The notes beneath the pieces were generated by a model. It did not search any database. It was not told where the DNA came from and saw only the letters and a program-made list of their open reading frames with translations. DNA of 40,183 nucleotides from Bifidobacteriaceae bacterium (lineage in GTDB: Bacteria; Actinomycetota; Actinomycetes; Actinomycetales; Bifidobacteriaceae), in NCBI GenBank assembly GCA_029227215.1, contig JAQXZM010000126.1:1-40183 (forward strand), written 5' to 3'. Positions 9,529-18,155 of this stretch are shown piece by piece. The position numbers and the translations under genes were made by a program. The stretch's first letter is position 1, and the number at the start of each line of letters is the position of its first letter.

Positions 9529-9558
9529 TCTATACCCTGCATGGCGGCAACCACGCAA
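9529..9558 (-). promoter_or_regulatory. Candidate promoter of the kinase operon
   Basis: On the minus strand a -35-like TTGCGT and a -10-like TATAGA are 18 bp apart, about 65 bases before the kinase start codon. A small CCAC/GTGG hairpin lies in the leader. The -35 match is weak. Confidence 0.4.
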
Positions 9559-9580
9559 GGCAATCCCACAATCAAAAATC

Positions 9581-9610
9581 CAACAAGTCAGAAATCAACA
9601 AGTCAGAAAT
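9581..9610. repeat. Perfect 15-bp direct repeat x2 in an A-rich spacer
   Basis: CAACAAGTCAGAAAT occurs twice head to tail. It lies in an A-rich stretch (about 9570-9670), unlike the surrounding GC-rich DNA, upstream of the kinase promoter. No gene is visible in this part of the spacer. Confidence 0.8.
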
Positions 9611-9821
9611 CCAGAAAATCAATACATCTAGAAAACCAGAAATCCGCAATCACAATCCAGAAAGCCACATGCAACAGCCGATTCGCACGCCACCTGGCGC
9701 CTCACCGCGATTCATAGGAAGCATGATTCCAAAGAATCGCAACCACAAGGCGTGCGAGCCACTGCCGCTCATTCAACTCGTGGCTACGAGCCTACCGCAT
9801 CGAAGGCCGACGCGGGCCGAT

Positions 9822-9907
9822 TGTGGAAAACTTTCTTCCAAAAATCCACCCGGTCGGGCAACCGCAACGCCTCGCTCGGCGTGTCCACCATCGCCAAGTT
9901 ATCCACA
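9822..9907. promoter_or_regulatory. Two DnaA-box-like sites in opposite orientation
   Basis: TTATCCACA at 9899-9907 is a perfect DnaA box. TGTGGAAAA at 9822-9830 is its opposite-strand variant TTTTCCACA. Both fit the consensus TTWTNCACA. They lie about 77 bp apart in the 827-bp spacer between the kinase operon and purF. No dnaA, dnaN or rpmH is present, so this is not the canonical oriC neighbourhood; regulation or chance are possible. Confidence 0.45.
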
Positions 9908-10021
9908 GTCCCGATTCCCTCGAACGCGGATACAAAACAAACACACTTCCCATGGCGTGCGCCGCCCCGACCGCGCGCCGCGCGCCATGCCGGCTCCGTT
10001 CGCGCCTAGCGTGACGCGGCG

Positions 10022-10048
10022 TTGCATGTAGCCTCCGATTGCTAAGGT
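10022..10048 (+). promoter_or_regulatory. Candidate purF promoter
   Basis: TTGCAT at 10022 and an extended -10 (TGCTAAGGT, 10040-10048) are spaced 15 bp apart. This would give a purF leader of about 235 nt containing the 12-bp repeat array. The spacing is short, so the assignment is tentative. Confidence 0.4.
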
Positions 10049-10110
10049 GTCTGCGTAACGAGTAACGGCGCTGGGCGTCCGCCACCTCCCTCACCAGGTG
10101 CGCGAAACGC

Positions 10111-10203
10111 AGGAATCCGCACAGGAATTCGCAAGGGAATCCACACAGGATCCTGCCAAGAATCCACGCAGGAATCCGCGCAGCAATCACGCAGGGATCA
10201 GCC
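10111..10203 (+). repeat. Degenerate 11-12-bp tandem repeat array in the purF leader
   Basis: Seven to eight head-to-tail units of the type AGGAATCCGCAC occupy this stretch, for example AGGAATTCGCAA, GGGAATCCACAC and AGGAATCCGCGC. It ends about 90 bases before the purF start. No open frame with a ribosome site runs through it. Confidence 0.75.
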
Positions 10204-10291
10204 CGCCCGCACACCCACGCGATCCGTCTACCCACCAACCGAACAACCAACCGAAACATCCGGAAGAACAGCAACAAGCTAAGGAGTGCGC

Positions 10292-11851
10292 ATGTCTGCT
10301 GAGCTCGAAGGTCTGCATGAAGAGTGCGGCATTTTTGGCGTCTGGGGTCATCCCGATGCCGCCAAACTCACGTATTTCGGATTGCACGCGCTTCAACACC
10401 GCGGCCAGGAGGGCGCCGGCATCGTCTCCAGCGGCGACGGCCACCTCACCGGCTACCGTGGGCTGGGCCTGCTCAGCCAGGTGTTCGAGGACGAGCGCTC
10501 CTTGGAGCGCCTGACCGGCGACAAGGCGATCGGCCACGTGCGCTACGCCACGAGCGGCTCGGGCTCCCTGAGCAACATCCAGCCGTTCATCTTCCGCTTC
10601 CATGACGGCGACGTGGCCCTGTGCCACAACGGCAACTTGACGAACTGCCCCACGCTGCGCCGCCAGCTGGAAGACGAAGGCGCCATCTTCCACTCCAATT
10701 CCGACACCGAGGTGCTCATGCACCTCATCCGCCGCTCCAAGCAGCCCAACTTCGTCGAGAAGCTCAAGGAATCCCTGAACATCGTGCACGGCGGCTTCGC
10801 CTACCTGCTCATGACCGAGGACGCCATGATCGGCGCGCTCGACCCCAACGGCTTCCGCCCGCTGTCGATCGGCCAGCTGCAGAACGGCGCCTATGTGCTC
10901 GCTTCCGAGACCTGCGCGCTCGACACAGTGGGCGCCGAGTTCATCCGCGACATCGAGCCCGGCGAGATCGTGATCGTGGACGACTCCGGCTACCGCATCG
11001 AGAAGTACACCGAGCACACGCAGAAGGCCATCTGCTCGATGGAGTTCATCTACTTCGCCCGCCCCGATTCCAACATCGATGGCGTGAATGTGCACTCCGC
11101 CCGCAAGCGCGCCGGCGCACGCCTCGCCCAGGAGGCCCCGGTGGACGCCGACATGGTGGTCGCTGTGCCGAACTCCTCGCTCTCCGCCGCATCCGGCTAC
11201 TCCGAGGCGAGCGGCATCCCCAACGAGATGGGCCTGGTGAAGAACCAGTACGTCGCCCGCACGTTCATCCAGCCCACGCAGGAGCTGCGCGAGCAGGGCG
11301 TGCGCATGAAGCTTTCCGCCGTGCGCGGCGTGGTCAAGGGCAAGCGCGTCATCGTCATCGACGACTCGATCGTGCGCGGCACCACCTCCAAGCGCATCGT
11401 GCAGCTGCTGCGCGAAGCCGGCGCCTCCGAGGTGCACATGCGCATCGCCTCCCCGCCGCTGCGCTACCCGTGCTACTACGGCATCGACATCTCCCGTACG
11501 TCCGAGCTCATCGCCGCCCACAAGTCCGTGGAGGAGATCCGCGAATACATCGGCGCCGATTCGCTCGCGTTCCTCTCCGTCGAAGGCCTGGTGGAGACGA
11601 TCGGCCTCAACGCCGACGCCCCGTATGGCGGTCTGTGCGTCGCGTACTTCAACGGCGACTACCCCACAAGCCTCGATGACTACGAGCAGGAGTTCCTGGC
11701 GAGCATCTCCCCCGAGGACCGCGCCCGCCTCACCCGCTTCGCCCGTGAGGATTCCAACTACGTGGGCAACGAGTTCAGCTCCTCCGCCCTCGCCTACGCG
11801 CGCACCATCGATGACGCCGAGACGAACGCGAAGGTCTCCACCGTCGAGTGA
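10292..11851 (+). CDS. purF: Amidophosphoribosyltransferase
   Basis: This is the first committed enzyme of purine synthesis: it transfers ammonia from glutamine onto PRPP to give phosphoribosylamine. The ATG at 10292 has AAGGAG five bases upstream; the track GTG at 10286 lies inside that site. The N-terminal nucleophile is in [11 protein letters not shown], so Cys12 should become the first residue after loss of an 11-residue propeptide. The PRPP-binding loop is clear ([17 protein letters not shown]). Of the four Fe-S cysteines known in the Bacillus enzyme, those in ICSMEF, YPCYYG and GGLCVAYF have counterparts. The last position is Tyr (CVAYF against CLACF), so an intact 4Fe-4S cluster is doubtful. 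Length is 519 residues. purM follows after 136 bp. Confidence 0.97.
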   Translation: MSAELEGLHEECGIFGVWGHPDAAKLTYFGLHALQHRGQEGAGIVSSGDGHLTGYRGLGLLSQVFEDERSLERLTGDKAIGHVRYATSGSGSLSNIQPFIFRFHDGDVALCHNGNLTNCPTLRRQLEDEGAIFHSNSDTEVLMHLIRRSKQPNFVEKLKESLNIVHGGFAYLLMTEDAMIGALDPNGFRPLSIGQLQNGAYVLASETCALDTVGAEFIRDIEPGEIVIVDDSGYRIEKYTEHTQKAICSMEFIYFARPDSNIDGVNVHSARKRAGARLAQEAPVDADMVVAVPNSSLSAASGYSEASGIPNEMGLVKNQYVARTFIQPTQELREQGVRMKLSAVRGVVKGKRVIVIDDSIVRGTTSKRIVQLLREAGASEVHMRIASPPLRYPCYYGIDISRTSELIAAHKSVEEIREYIGADSLAFLSVEGLVETIGLNADAPYGGLCVAYFNGDYPTSLDDYEQEFLASISPEDRARLTRFAREDSNYVGNEFSSSALAYARTIDDAETNAKVSTVE

Positions 11852-11987
11852 ATCCCGCCGCTTTGCCCCACAGCAAACGCCATTCCACGCCGCAACCGAT
11901 TTGCGGATAAACTACCAAGTGGAAGCGGTGCGCCGACCAAGCCAAACGCCTGCGCCTGCACCACCTAAGAACACCACAGGAGTATCC

Positions 11988-13034
11988 ATGCCCACAGCAT
12001 ATGAAAACGCCGGAGTCAGCGTCGAAGCAGGCTACGAAGTCGTCAAGCGCATCAAGTCCCACGTGGCCCGCACCAACCGCCCCGGAGTCATGGGCGGCAT
12101 CGGCGGCTTCGGCGGCCTGTTCGACTTCGCCTCCCTCGGTTACAAGGAGCCCGTGCTCATCTCCGGCACGGACGGCGTGGGCACCAAGCTCATGGTCGCC
12201 AAGATGGCGGGCAAGCACGATACGATCGGCATCGACTGCGTCGCCATGTGCGTCAACGACATCGCGGCGTGCGGCGCCCAGCCGCTCTTCTTCCTCGACT
12301 ACATCGCCTGCGGCAAAAACGACCCGGCGCTGCTCGAGAAGGTCGTCTCCGGCGTCGCCGATGGCTGCGTGCAGTCCGATGCCGCGCTCGTGGGCGGCGA
12401 GACCGCCGAGATGCCGGGCATGTATGACCCGGACGAGTACGATCTGGCAGGCTTCGCCGTAGGCGCCGTCGAGAAAAGCAAGATCGTCGATGGCTCCACC
12501 ATCACCGAGGGCGACACGCTCATCGGCCTGCCCTCCACCGGCGTGCATTCCAATGGCTTCTCGCTCGTGCGCAAGGCGCTGTTCGAGCAAGCCGGCTATT
12601 CTGTCGACACGAAGCTCGATGAGCTGGGCGGCAAGACGCTCGGCGACGTGTTGCTCGAGCCCACGAAAATCTACGTGAAGACGCTGCGCCCGCTGTTCGA
12701 AGCCGGCGTGGTCAAGGGCGTCGCCCACATCACCGGCGGCGGCTTCATCGAGAACATCCCGCGCATGATTCCGCAGGGCCTCGCCGCCCACATCGATCTG
12801 GGCACCTGGCCGGTGCTGCCGATCTTCAACGTCATCGAGAAGGCGGGCGCCATCGACCACATGGAGATGTACAACATCTTCAACATGGGCCTGGGCATGG
12901 TGCTCGCCGTCGATGCCGCCCGCGCCGACGAAACGCTCGACATCCTGCGCGAGCATGGTGAGACCGGTTACAAGGTCGGTTCCATCGAACGCCAGGCAGG
13001 CGACGACCGAGTCACATTCTCCACCAAGCAATAA
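11988..13034 (+). CDS. purM: Phosphoribosylformylglycinamidine cyclo-ligase (AIR synthetase)
   Basis: It closes the imidazole ring, turning FGAM into aminoimidazole ribonucleotide (AIR) with ATP. The start ATG at 11988 ([19 protein letters not shown]) has AGGAG five bases upstream; the longer track ORF from 11625 overlaps purF and is not used. Family motifs are clear: [19 protein letters not shown], the VNDI segment, [11 protein letters not shown], and the C-terminal [14 protein letters not shown]-type loop (here [11 protein letters not shown]). Length is 348 residues, as expected. It lies between purF and purD, but an intrinsic terminator separates it from purD. Confidence 0.97.
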   Translation: MPTAYENAGVSVEAGYEVVKRIKSHVARTNRPGVMGGIGGFGGLFDFASLGYKEPVLISGTDGVGTKLMVAKMAGKHDTIGIDCVAMCVNDIAACGAQPLFFLDYIACGKNDPALLEKVVSGVADGCVQSDAALVGGETAEMPGMYDPDEYDLAGFAVGAVEKSKIVDGSTITEGDTLIGLPSTGVHSNGFSLVRKALFEQAGYSVDTKLDELGGKTLGDVLLEPTKIYVKTLRPLFEAGVVKGVAHITGGGFIENIPRMIPQGLAAHIDLGTWPVLPIFNVIEKAGAIDHMEMYNIFNMGLGMVLAVDAARADETLDILREHGETGYKVGSIERQAGDDRVTFSTKQ

Positions 13035-13076
13035 CCGTCACAGCAATCGATGCCGTGGCGGTTCCCGAACGAACCG

Positions 13077-13106
13077 ATCCCGGCATCACACGATGTCGGG
13101 ATTTTT
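13077..13106 (+). terminator. Rho-independent terminator between purM and purD
   Basis: ATCCCGGCATC pairs with GATGTCGGGAT (11 bp, one G-U) around an ACAC loop and is followed by TTTTT. It starts about 42 bases after the purM stop and ends just before the purD ribosome site. It could end, or partly attenuate, transcription into purD. Confidence 0.85.
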
Positions 13107-13133
13107 CATTCCCGAAGAAAGGCACACCACACC

Positions 13134-14426
13134 ATGGGTCTCAAGGTTCTGGTCATCGGGTCCGGTGCACGTGAACACGCCATCGCCCACACGCTTCTCA
13201 AAGGCGCCAGCGTCGAGAAGGTCTTCGTAGCCCCCGGCAACCCGGGCATGGCGGAAGACGGCATCACCATCGTGCAGCTCGCACAGCACAATCAGGCCGC
13301 TCTCATCGACTTCGCCAAGGAGAACGCGATCGACTTCGTGTTCATCGGGCCGGAAGCCCCGCTGATCGACGGCATCGTCGACGCGTTCGAAGCCGAAGGC
13401 ATCAAGACCTTCGGCCCCAACAAGGCGGCGGCGCAGATCGAAGGCTCCAAGACCTTCGCCAAGGAGCTCATGGCGCGCCACAACATCCCCACCGCGCAGT
13501 ACCGCGCCTTCTCGTCGTATGACGAGGCGAAGGCCTACGTCGCCGAGCACGGCGCCCCGATCGTCATCAAGGCCGACGGCCTCGCCGCTGGCAAGGGCGT
13601 GACCGTCGCGATGGACGAAGCCACCGCCTACGATGCGCTCGAGCAGATCTTCGTGGACCACCGCTTCGGCGCGGCTGGCTCGTCCGTCGTGATCGAGGAT
13701 TACCTGGAGGGCCAGGAGTTCTCGCTCATGAGCTTCGTGCGCGGCAAGGAATTCTGGCCGATGCCGATCTCGCAGGACCACAAGCGCGCCCACGATGGCG
13801 ACGAAGGCCCGAACACCGGTGGCATGGGTGCCTACTCCCCCGTGCCGCAGATCCCGCAATCCGTCATCCAGGAGTCCATCGACAAGATCGTGCGCCCCGT
13901 GACCGCCGCGATGGTGGACGAGGGCACGCCGTTCAACGGCATCCTGTACGCCGGCCTCATCGCCACGAAGGACGGCCCGAAGGTCATCGAATTCAACGCG
14001 CGCTTCGGTGACCCGGAGACCGAGGTCGTGCTGCCCAAGCTCACGAGCGACCTGGGCGAAGCCCTCATGGCGATCCTCGACGGCGGCACGCCGACCTTCA
14101 CCTGGGACGAGCACCGCACCACCCTCGGCGTGGTGCTGGCCTCCAACGGCTACCCGATCAAGCCGCAGACCGGCTTCGCGGTGCCAAGGTTCGACCTTTC
14201 CGGCGACCCTGACGCGCACGTGTACTACGCCGGCGTGAAGAGCACCGAGGACGGCCTCGTCTCCGACGGCGGCCGCGTGCTGCTCGTCGAGACCACCGGC
14301 GACAGCATCGCCGACGCGCAGCGCAAGGTCTACTCGATCATCGACGCCACCCCGACGACCGGCTACTTCTACCGTCACGACATCGGTGCCAAGGGCCTGC
14401 CCGCCGAGCAGGCTGCCCAGGCCTAG
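13134..14426 (+). CDS. purD: Phosphoribosylamine-glycine ligase (GAR synthetase)
   Basis: An ATP-grasp enzyme that joins glycine to phosphoribosylamine. The start ATG at 13134 gives the family-typical N-terminus MGLKVLVIGSGAREHA. AAAGG upstream is weak and a little far (about 12 bases). Motifs seen are the GxGxREHA nucleotide loop, the VAPGNPG segment, KADGLAAGKGV for ATP binding, and GPNTGGMGAYSP with EFNARFGDPETE for the active site. Length is 430 residues, the usual size. An intrinsic terminator lies upstream (13077) and another downstream (14486), so it may be transcribed separately or as partial read-through from purFM. Confidence 0.97.
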   Translation: MGLKVLVIGSGAREHAIAHTLLKGASVEKVFVAPGNPGMAEDGITIVQLAQHNQAALIDFAKENAIDFVFIGPEAPLIDGIVDAFEAEGIKTFGPNKAAAQIEGSKTFAKELMARHNIPTAQYRAFSSYDEAKAYVAEHGAPIVIKADGLAAGKGVTVAMDEATAYDALEQIFVDHRFGAAGSSVVIEDYLEGQEFSLMSFVRGKEFWPMPISQDHKRAHDGDEGPNTGGMGAYSPVPQIPQSVIQESIDKIVRPVTAAMVDEGTPFNGILYAGLIATKDGPKVIEFNARFGDPETEVVLPKLTSDLGEALMAILDGGTPTFTWDEHRTTLGVVLASNGYPIKPQTGFAVPRFDLSGDPDAHVYYAGVKSTEDGLVSDGGRVLLVETTGDSIADAQRKVYSIIDATPTTGYFYRHDIGAKGLPAEQAAQA

Positions 14427-14485
14427 GCAGTGGCTGCAACGCAGCCGGCCGTCCTTGGCGATGGTGGCGGGCTGCTTGCGAGCCC

Positions 14486-14516
14486 AGTGGCGGAGCTTTC
14501 GGGCTCCGCCACTTTT
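14486..14516 (+). terminator. Rho-independent terminator after purD
   Basis: AGTGGCGGAGC and GCTCCGCCACT form a perfect 11-bp stem with a TTTCGG loop, followed by TTTCTAT. It lies 60 bases behind the purD stop. Confidence 0.9.
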
Positions 14517-14619
14517 CTATGCCCGTGTGCGTGCCGTGCGTGCCGTGCCCCGCCCATGCCAGGCCCGCCGCCGCCCACGCCACGCCGTGTCCAAAGGTCA
14601 TGTACAATGAATATCGTTA

Positions 14620-14647
14620 TTGAGAACGTTTATCAATTACCGATAAT
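14620..14647 (+). promoter_or_regulatory. Promoter with overlapping Zur/Fur-like operator
   Basis: TTGAGA (14620-14625) and GATAAT (14642-14647) form a -35/-10 pair with 16-bp spacing. TTGAGAACGTTTATCAA (14620-14636) is a near-palindrome overlapping the -35, resembling Fur-family operators. A Fur-family regulator is encoded just beyond the downstream binding-protein gene, so zinc-dependent repression of this lipoprotein is likely. Confidence 0.6.
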
Positions 14648-14710
14648 CGAATCCGCTCCATTCGGATTCCCCACCGTCACCTCGAATTAGAGATTAGTTA
14701 AGGAGACCTC

Positions 14711-15733
14711 ATGGCACACCGCCATCACATCCTTGCGCCCGTAGCGGCACTCGCCGCCCTCGCGCTTGCCATCGCCCCGCTCGCCGCTTGCGGCAGCTCG
14801 TCGGGCACCGCGTCGTCCTCCGCATCGCAGGACTCGTCCAAAATCACCGTCGCCGCCAGCATCAGCCAGTGGGGCTCGTTCGCCTCGAAGATCGGCGGGG
14901 ACGACGTGAACGTGAACAACATCGTGTCGAGCACCTCCAGCACCTCGTCGCACGAGTACGAGCCCACCGCCACCGACATCTCCAGTCTCACGGACGCGAA
15001 GATCGCCATCGTCAACGGCGCCGGCTACGACACCTGGGCGACGGACGCACTCGCCAACGACACCGACACCACCGTCATCAACGTCGCCGACCTCACCGGC
15101 ACCAAGGACGGCGCCAACCCGCACCTGTGGTTCTCCACCGACGCTCGCACCAAGACCGCGCAGGCCGTGCACGACGCGCTCGTGAAGGCCGATCCGGACC
15201 ACCAGGCGGATTATGACAAGAACTTCACGAGCTGGCAGTCCGCCGAGAAGAAGCTCGACAGCGCGATGGACGAAATCAAGGAACAGGTGAAGGGCGACAC
15301 CTACGTCGCCACCGAGAGCGTGGCCCAGTACATGCTCGATGACCTCGGCATGACCGACAAGACGCCGTCCGGCTACAAGAACGCGATGGCGAACGAGAGC
15401 GAGCCATCCGCGCAGGACGTGGACGAGATCACCAAGCTCATCACGAACAAGCAGGTGGACGCGCTCGTCGTCAACGACCAGGAGTCCAACACCACCACCG
15501 AGAACCTCGTGACCGCCGCCAACAACGCGAAGATCGCGGTGTTCCATGTGACCGAGTCCATGCCCGCCGAGACGACGAACGTGCTCGACTGGATGAACTA
15601 CCTGTGCAACTCGCTTCTGATGATCGTGCCGACGAACGGTTCCGCGAGCGCCTCGGCGTCGGATTCGGCGTCGGCGTCGGATTCCGGCTCGGCAAGTGCG
15701 TCCGATTCCAGCTCCAGCTCGTCCAGCAACTGA
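14711..15733 (+). CDS. Zinc/manganese-type ABC transporter substrate-binding lipoprotein
   Basis: This 340-residue protein has a lipoprotein signal (hydrophobic core, lipobox LAAC, Cys at about residue 27). Cluster A-1 metal-binding protein features follow: SSHEYEPTATD with the first metal His, INGAGYDTW-like NGAGYDTWA, and NPHLWFS with the second. The His-rich loop often seen in zinc-specific ZnuA proteins is absent. The C-terminus is a Ser/Ala/Asp low-complexity tail (SASASDSASASDSGSASAS). AAGGAG sits five bases before the start. No permease or ATPase gene is adjacent, so it must work with components encoded elsewhere. The Zur-like operator and neighbouring Fur-family gene point to zinc, but manganese cannot be excluded. 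Confidence 0.88.
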   Translation: MAHRHHILAPVAALAALALAIAPLAACGSSSGTASSSASQDSSKITVAASISQWGSFASKIGGDDVNVNNIVSSTSSTSSHEYEPTATDISSLTDAKIAIVNGAGYDTWATDALANDTDTTVINVADLTGTKDGANPHLWFSTDARTKTAQAVHDALVKADPDHQADYDKNFTSWQSAEKKLDSAMDEIKEQVKGDTYVATESVAQYMLDDLGMTDKTPSGYKNAMANESEPSAQDVDEITKLITNKQVDALVVNDQESNTTTENLVTAANNAKIAVFHVTESMPAETTNVLDWMNYLCNSLLMIVPTNGSASASASDSASASDSGSASASDSSSSSSSN

Positions 15734-15796
15734 GCGGGCGGCAGCTGAGCGGTCGGTGACTGACTCTTCGCCAGCTCAATCCAACACAGCGCATCA

Positions 15797-15846
15797 ACAC
15801 AGCGGGCTCTTTCCACCATCGCGATGGAAAGAGCCCGCTGTGTATT
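15797..15846. terminator. Strong bidirectional terminator between convergent genes
   Basis: ACACAGCGGGCTCTTTCCA is followed by its perfect 19-base complement, with a 9-base loop and then ATTT. It lies between the metal-binding lipoprotein gene and the convergent Fur-family gene and could serve both. Confidence 0.85.
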
Positions 15847-15953
15847 TGGCTGGATGGCCGGATATGTGACCGGACGTTCGGCCGTGCCTTCTCCTGCGCT
15901 ATCCTTGCACTTTCTCCTGCGCCCCTGCCATGCCCTCCTCTAGGCGCCGTGCG

Positions 15954-16400
15954 TTACGCCTTCTGCTGCGCCTTGATTGCTGCGGCCTGCTTCTTCTCCT
16001 GAGCCCGTTTCTTCTGGCAATCGCTGCACAGGCCGAACACCTCGAGCACGTGGCGTGAGATCGTGAAACCGTTCTCGGCGGCGATGGACCGCAGCCAATC
16101 GCCGTCCGGCGGCTCGATCTCCACGGTCTTGCCGCAGCCTTCGCACACGAGGTGATGGTGGTGCTTGGGCGTCTCCACGCACAGGCGGTACAGCTGCCGC
16201 CCGCCCATCGAGATGGTGTCGGCGGAGCCGGATTGCGCGAGGGAATTGAGCTGGCGGTACACCGTGGCGAGCCCCACGGCGTGGTGATGCTCCCTCAGGT
16301 AGGCATACAGGTCGGCAGCGGAGATGAAGTCATCCGCCTGCCGCAGCGCCTCCACGATGGCGTCTTTCTGCTCGGTGTGCCGGCTTTTGCCCGCTGCCAT
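15954..16400 (-). CDS. zur: Fur-family transcriptional regulator, probably Zur
   Basis: This 148-residue protein has an N-terminal winged helix (ISAADLYAYLREHHHAVGLATVYRQLNSL), the DNA recognition segment of the family. A C-terminal dimerisation domain carries HHHHLVCEGCG and a second CxxC (GLCSDC), which together form the structural zinc site. GGAGG lies six bases before the start. The neighbour is a zinc/manganese-type binding protein with a Fur-like operator, which favours zinc (Zur) over iron; sequence alone cannot prove the metal. The alternatives are Fur or PerR, and no catalase or iron genes are nearby. It is convergent with its presumed target. Confidence 0.85.
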   Translation of the reverse strand: MAAGKSRHTEQKDAIVEALRQADDFISAADLYAYLREHHHAVGLATVYRQLNSLAQSGSADTISMGGRQLYRLCVETPKHHHHLVCEGCGKTVEIEPPDGDWLRSIAAENGFTISRHVLEVFGLCSDCQKKRAQEKKQAAAIKAQQKA

Positions 16401-16421
16401 GTGATTCCTCCGGATTGGTAC

Positions 16422-16455
16422 GTTCGGACTATTGCGTTCGGACTATTGCGTTCGA
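16422..16455 (-). repeat. 14-bp tandem repeat upstream of the zur gene
   Basis: GTTCGGACTATTGC occurs twice head to tail (16422 and 16436), followed by a third partial GTTCGA. It lies 22 bases before the start of the Fur-family gene, so it is inside its promoter or leader. No function is assigned. Confidence 0.8.
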
Positions 16456-16560
16456 ATGGATATGTTCGATGGTGCTGACCGCGTGGGTGCGCGCCTATTG
16501 GTCGCCCTTACTGGTGTCTCCACGTGGTACCCCTACCTGGTGTTCCCGCTTCGGCTCGCG

Positions 16561-16608
16561 CCTACCTGAGACAGCGCCTACTTGAGATAGCGTCTACTTG
16601 AGGTCGTC
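16561..16608 (-). repeat. 16-bp tandem repeat x3 spanning the purK stop codon
   Basis: Units CCTACCTGAGACAGCG, CCTACTTGAGATAGCG and TCTACTTGAGGTCGTC have a 16-base period. The third contains the purK stop codon (plus-strand CTA, 16594-16596) and the last codons. The other two lie just downstream as shifted copies of the gene end. Confidence 0.8.
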
Positions 16609-17802
16609 CCAGCAGCCGGTCGCTTCCAGTTCCTGGGCGGTGCGCGCCGTGTCGTCGGTGAGCACCGTGATGTGGCCCATCTTGCGGTCATGCTTGACCT
16701 CGGCCTTGCCGTAATCGTGCACGAACCATTCGGGGTGCGTGCCGATGAGCGCACGGGTGGGCGCCACATGCTGGCCGAGCACGTTGACCATCACGGCGTG
16801 GCTGAGCAGCTTGGGTTCGGGCAGCGGCCAGCCGGCGATGCCGCGCACATGCGCCTCGAACTGGTCCATCGAGCATGCCTCGATGGTGTAATGGCCGGAA
16901 TTGTGCGGGCGCGGGGCGAGCTCGTTGACGAGCACGCCACCGTCCTTGAGCACGAACAGTTCGATGCCCAGCGTGCCGGCGAGCTTGAAGCCCGCGGCGA
17001 GGCGCAGCGCGAGGTCGCGTGCGGCAGTGGCGAGCGGAGAGTCCGGATCGGCGGCATGCTCGGCGGGGGCAATCGTCATGTGGAGGATGTTGTGGCGGTG
17101 CACGTTGCGCACCACGGGGAACGTGACGTACTGCTTGCCATTGCCGCTCACGAGGATGGATGCCTCGTAGGCGAAGTCCACGAAACCTTCGAGGATGGAC
17201 GGCGCGAAACCGCCGTTCGCCGCCTCTTCCTCAGGGGTGCCGGCCTCCAGGCCGTGGCCGGTGCCATCCCACGGCTTGGTGTGCGCCACCTGCTCCACGT
17301 CGGCCTGCGTGCGCAGCACGAACTGGCCGTGGCCGTCGTAACCGCCGCGCGTGGTCTTGAGCACTGCAGGCAGGCCGATCTCGGCGACGGCGGCGCGCAG
17401 CTCGTCCATGGTGTTGACAGCGCGCCACGGCGCGGTGCCGATGCCATGCTTGTTGATGAACGTCTTCTCGTTGATGCGGTCCTGGGTGACACGCAGCAGG
17501 TCGGTGCCCTGCGGAATCTCGGTCACATCACGCACGGAATCGAGGGCGTCGGCGTCCACGTTCTCGAACTCGTAGGTGAGCACGTCGCTGCGTTCGGCGA
17601 GCTGGCGGATGGCGGCCTTGTCGTCGTATTCCGCCACGATCTGCCAGTCCCCCACCTGGCCGGCGGGGCAATCCGGCGTGGGATCGAGCACGCCGACGCG
17701 GAAGCCCATGTACTTGGCGGAAAGCGCCATCATCTGACCGAGCTGACCGCCTCCCACGATTCCAATGGTCGAACCTGGTTGCAGCAACTTCGTTTCGCTC
17801 AT
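16594..17802 (-). CDS. purK: N5-carboxyaminoimidazole ribonucleotide synthase
   Basis: An ATP-grasp enzyme that carboxylates AIR with bicarbonate and ATP. The start at 17802 (MSETKLLQPGSTIGIVGGGQLG) has AAGGA five bases upstream; the track start 14 codons earlier has a less typical N-terminus. The signature loops IGIVGGGQLGQMM and LDPTPDCPAGQVGD are present, together with LKTTRGGYDGHGQ and the late NELAPRPHNSGH. Length is 402 residues. Its partner mutase purE lies 353 bp upstream on the same strand; the gap holds a nested hairpin. The last codons and stop lie in a 16-bp tandem repeat. Confidence 0.95.
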   Translation of the reverse strand: MSETKLLQPGSTIGIVGGGQLGQMMALSAKYMGFRVGVLDPTPDCPAGQVGDWQIVAEYDDKAAIRQLAERSDVLTYEFENVDADALDSVRDVTEIPQGTDLLRVTQDRINEKTFINKHGIGTAPWRAVNTMDELRAAVAEIGLPAVLKTTRGGYDGHGQFVLRTQADVEQVAHTKPWDGTGHGLEAGTPEEEAANGGFAPSILEGFVDFAYEASILVSGNGKQYVTFPVVRNVHRHNILHMTIAPAEHAADPDSPLATAARDLALRLAAGFKLAGTLGIELFVLKDGGVLVNELAPRPHNSGHYTIEACSMDQFEAHVRGIAGWPLPEPKLLSHAVMVNVLGQHVAPTRALIGTHPEWFVHDYGKAEVKHDRKMGHITVLTDDTARTAQELEATGCWDDLK

Positions 17803-18058
17803 CGCGCTTCCTTCACACATCAGTTCACGACCTGGCCCGCCCATGGTTGAATTCCTTCACAACCAGGCCGGCCACGATCGAATTGTGGGCACATTATCAG
17901 CAGACGCGCGTGCATGCGGGGCTGCAGGGATCCATGTGGGACTGCAGGAATCATGGAAAATCCTGATTCCGCAGGCACCCATCCGGATGCCGCCGACCAG
18001 CCACCGGCGCCCGGCGCGTGCCGCGGTTACATACTACCGTCGCCCGCCCACGACGACG

Positions 18059-18098
18059 CACGGCATGCCACGTGAGTTTGCTCACGCAACATGCCGTG
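18059..18098 (-). other. Nested stem-loop between purE and purK
   Basis: The outer arms CACGGCATG/CATGCCGTG (9 bp) enclose an inner CGTGAG-TTTG-CTCACG hairpin (6 bp). No T-run follows on the minus strand, so it may shape or stabilise the purE-purK transcript rather than terminate it. The remaining ~310 bp of this gap show no gene. Confidence 0.55.
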
Positions 18099-18155
18099 GC
18101 GGAAAATTCATATTTCCGGAACTCTGGGGACTTCTTCAGTCGGCAATCGGCTTGC

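Noticed and set aside
9822-9907. Chromosomal origin of replication
   Set aside because: Only two DnaA boxes and no dnaA, dnaN, rpmH or clear AT-rich unwinding region nearby.
9465-10291. Purine riboswitch upstream of purF
   Set aside because: No three-way junction with the conserved loop sequences is visible; only tandem repeats and a weak hairpin.
10187-11521. 444-codon minus-strand ORF
   Set aside because: Complete shadow of purF with His/Val-rich antisense composition.
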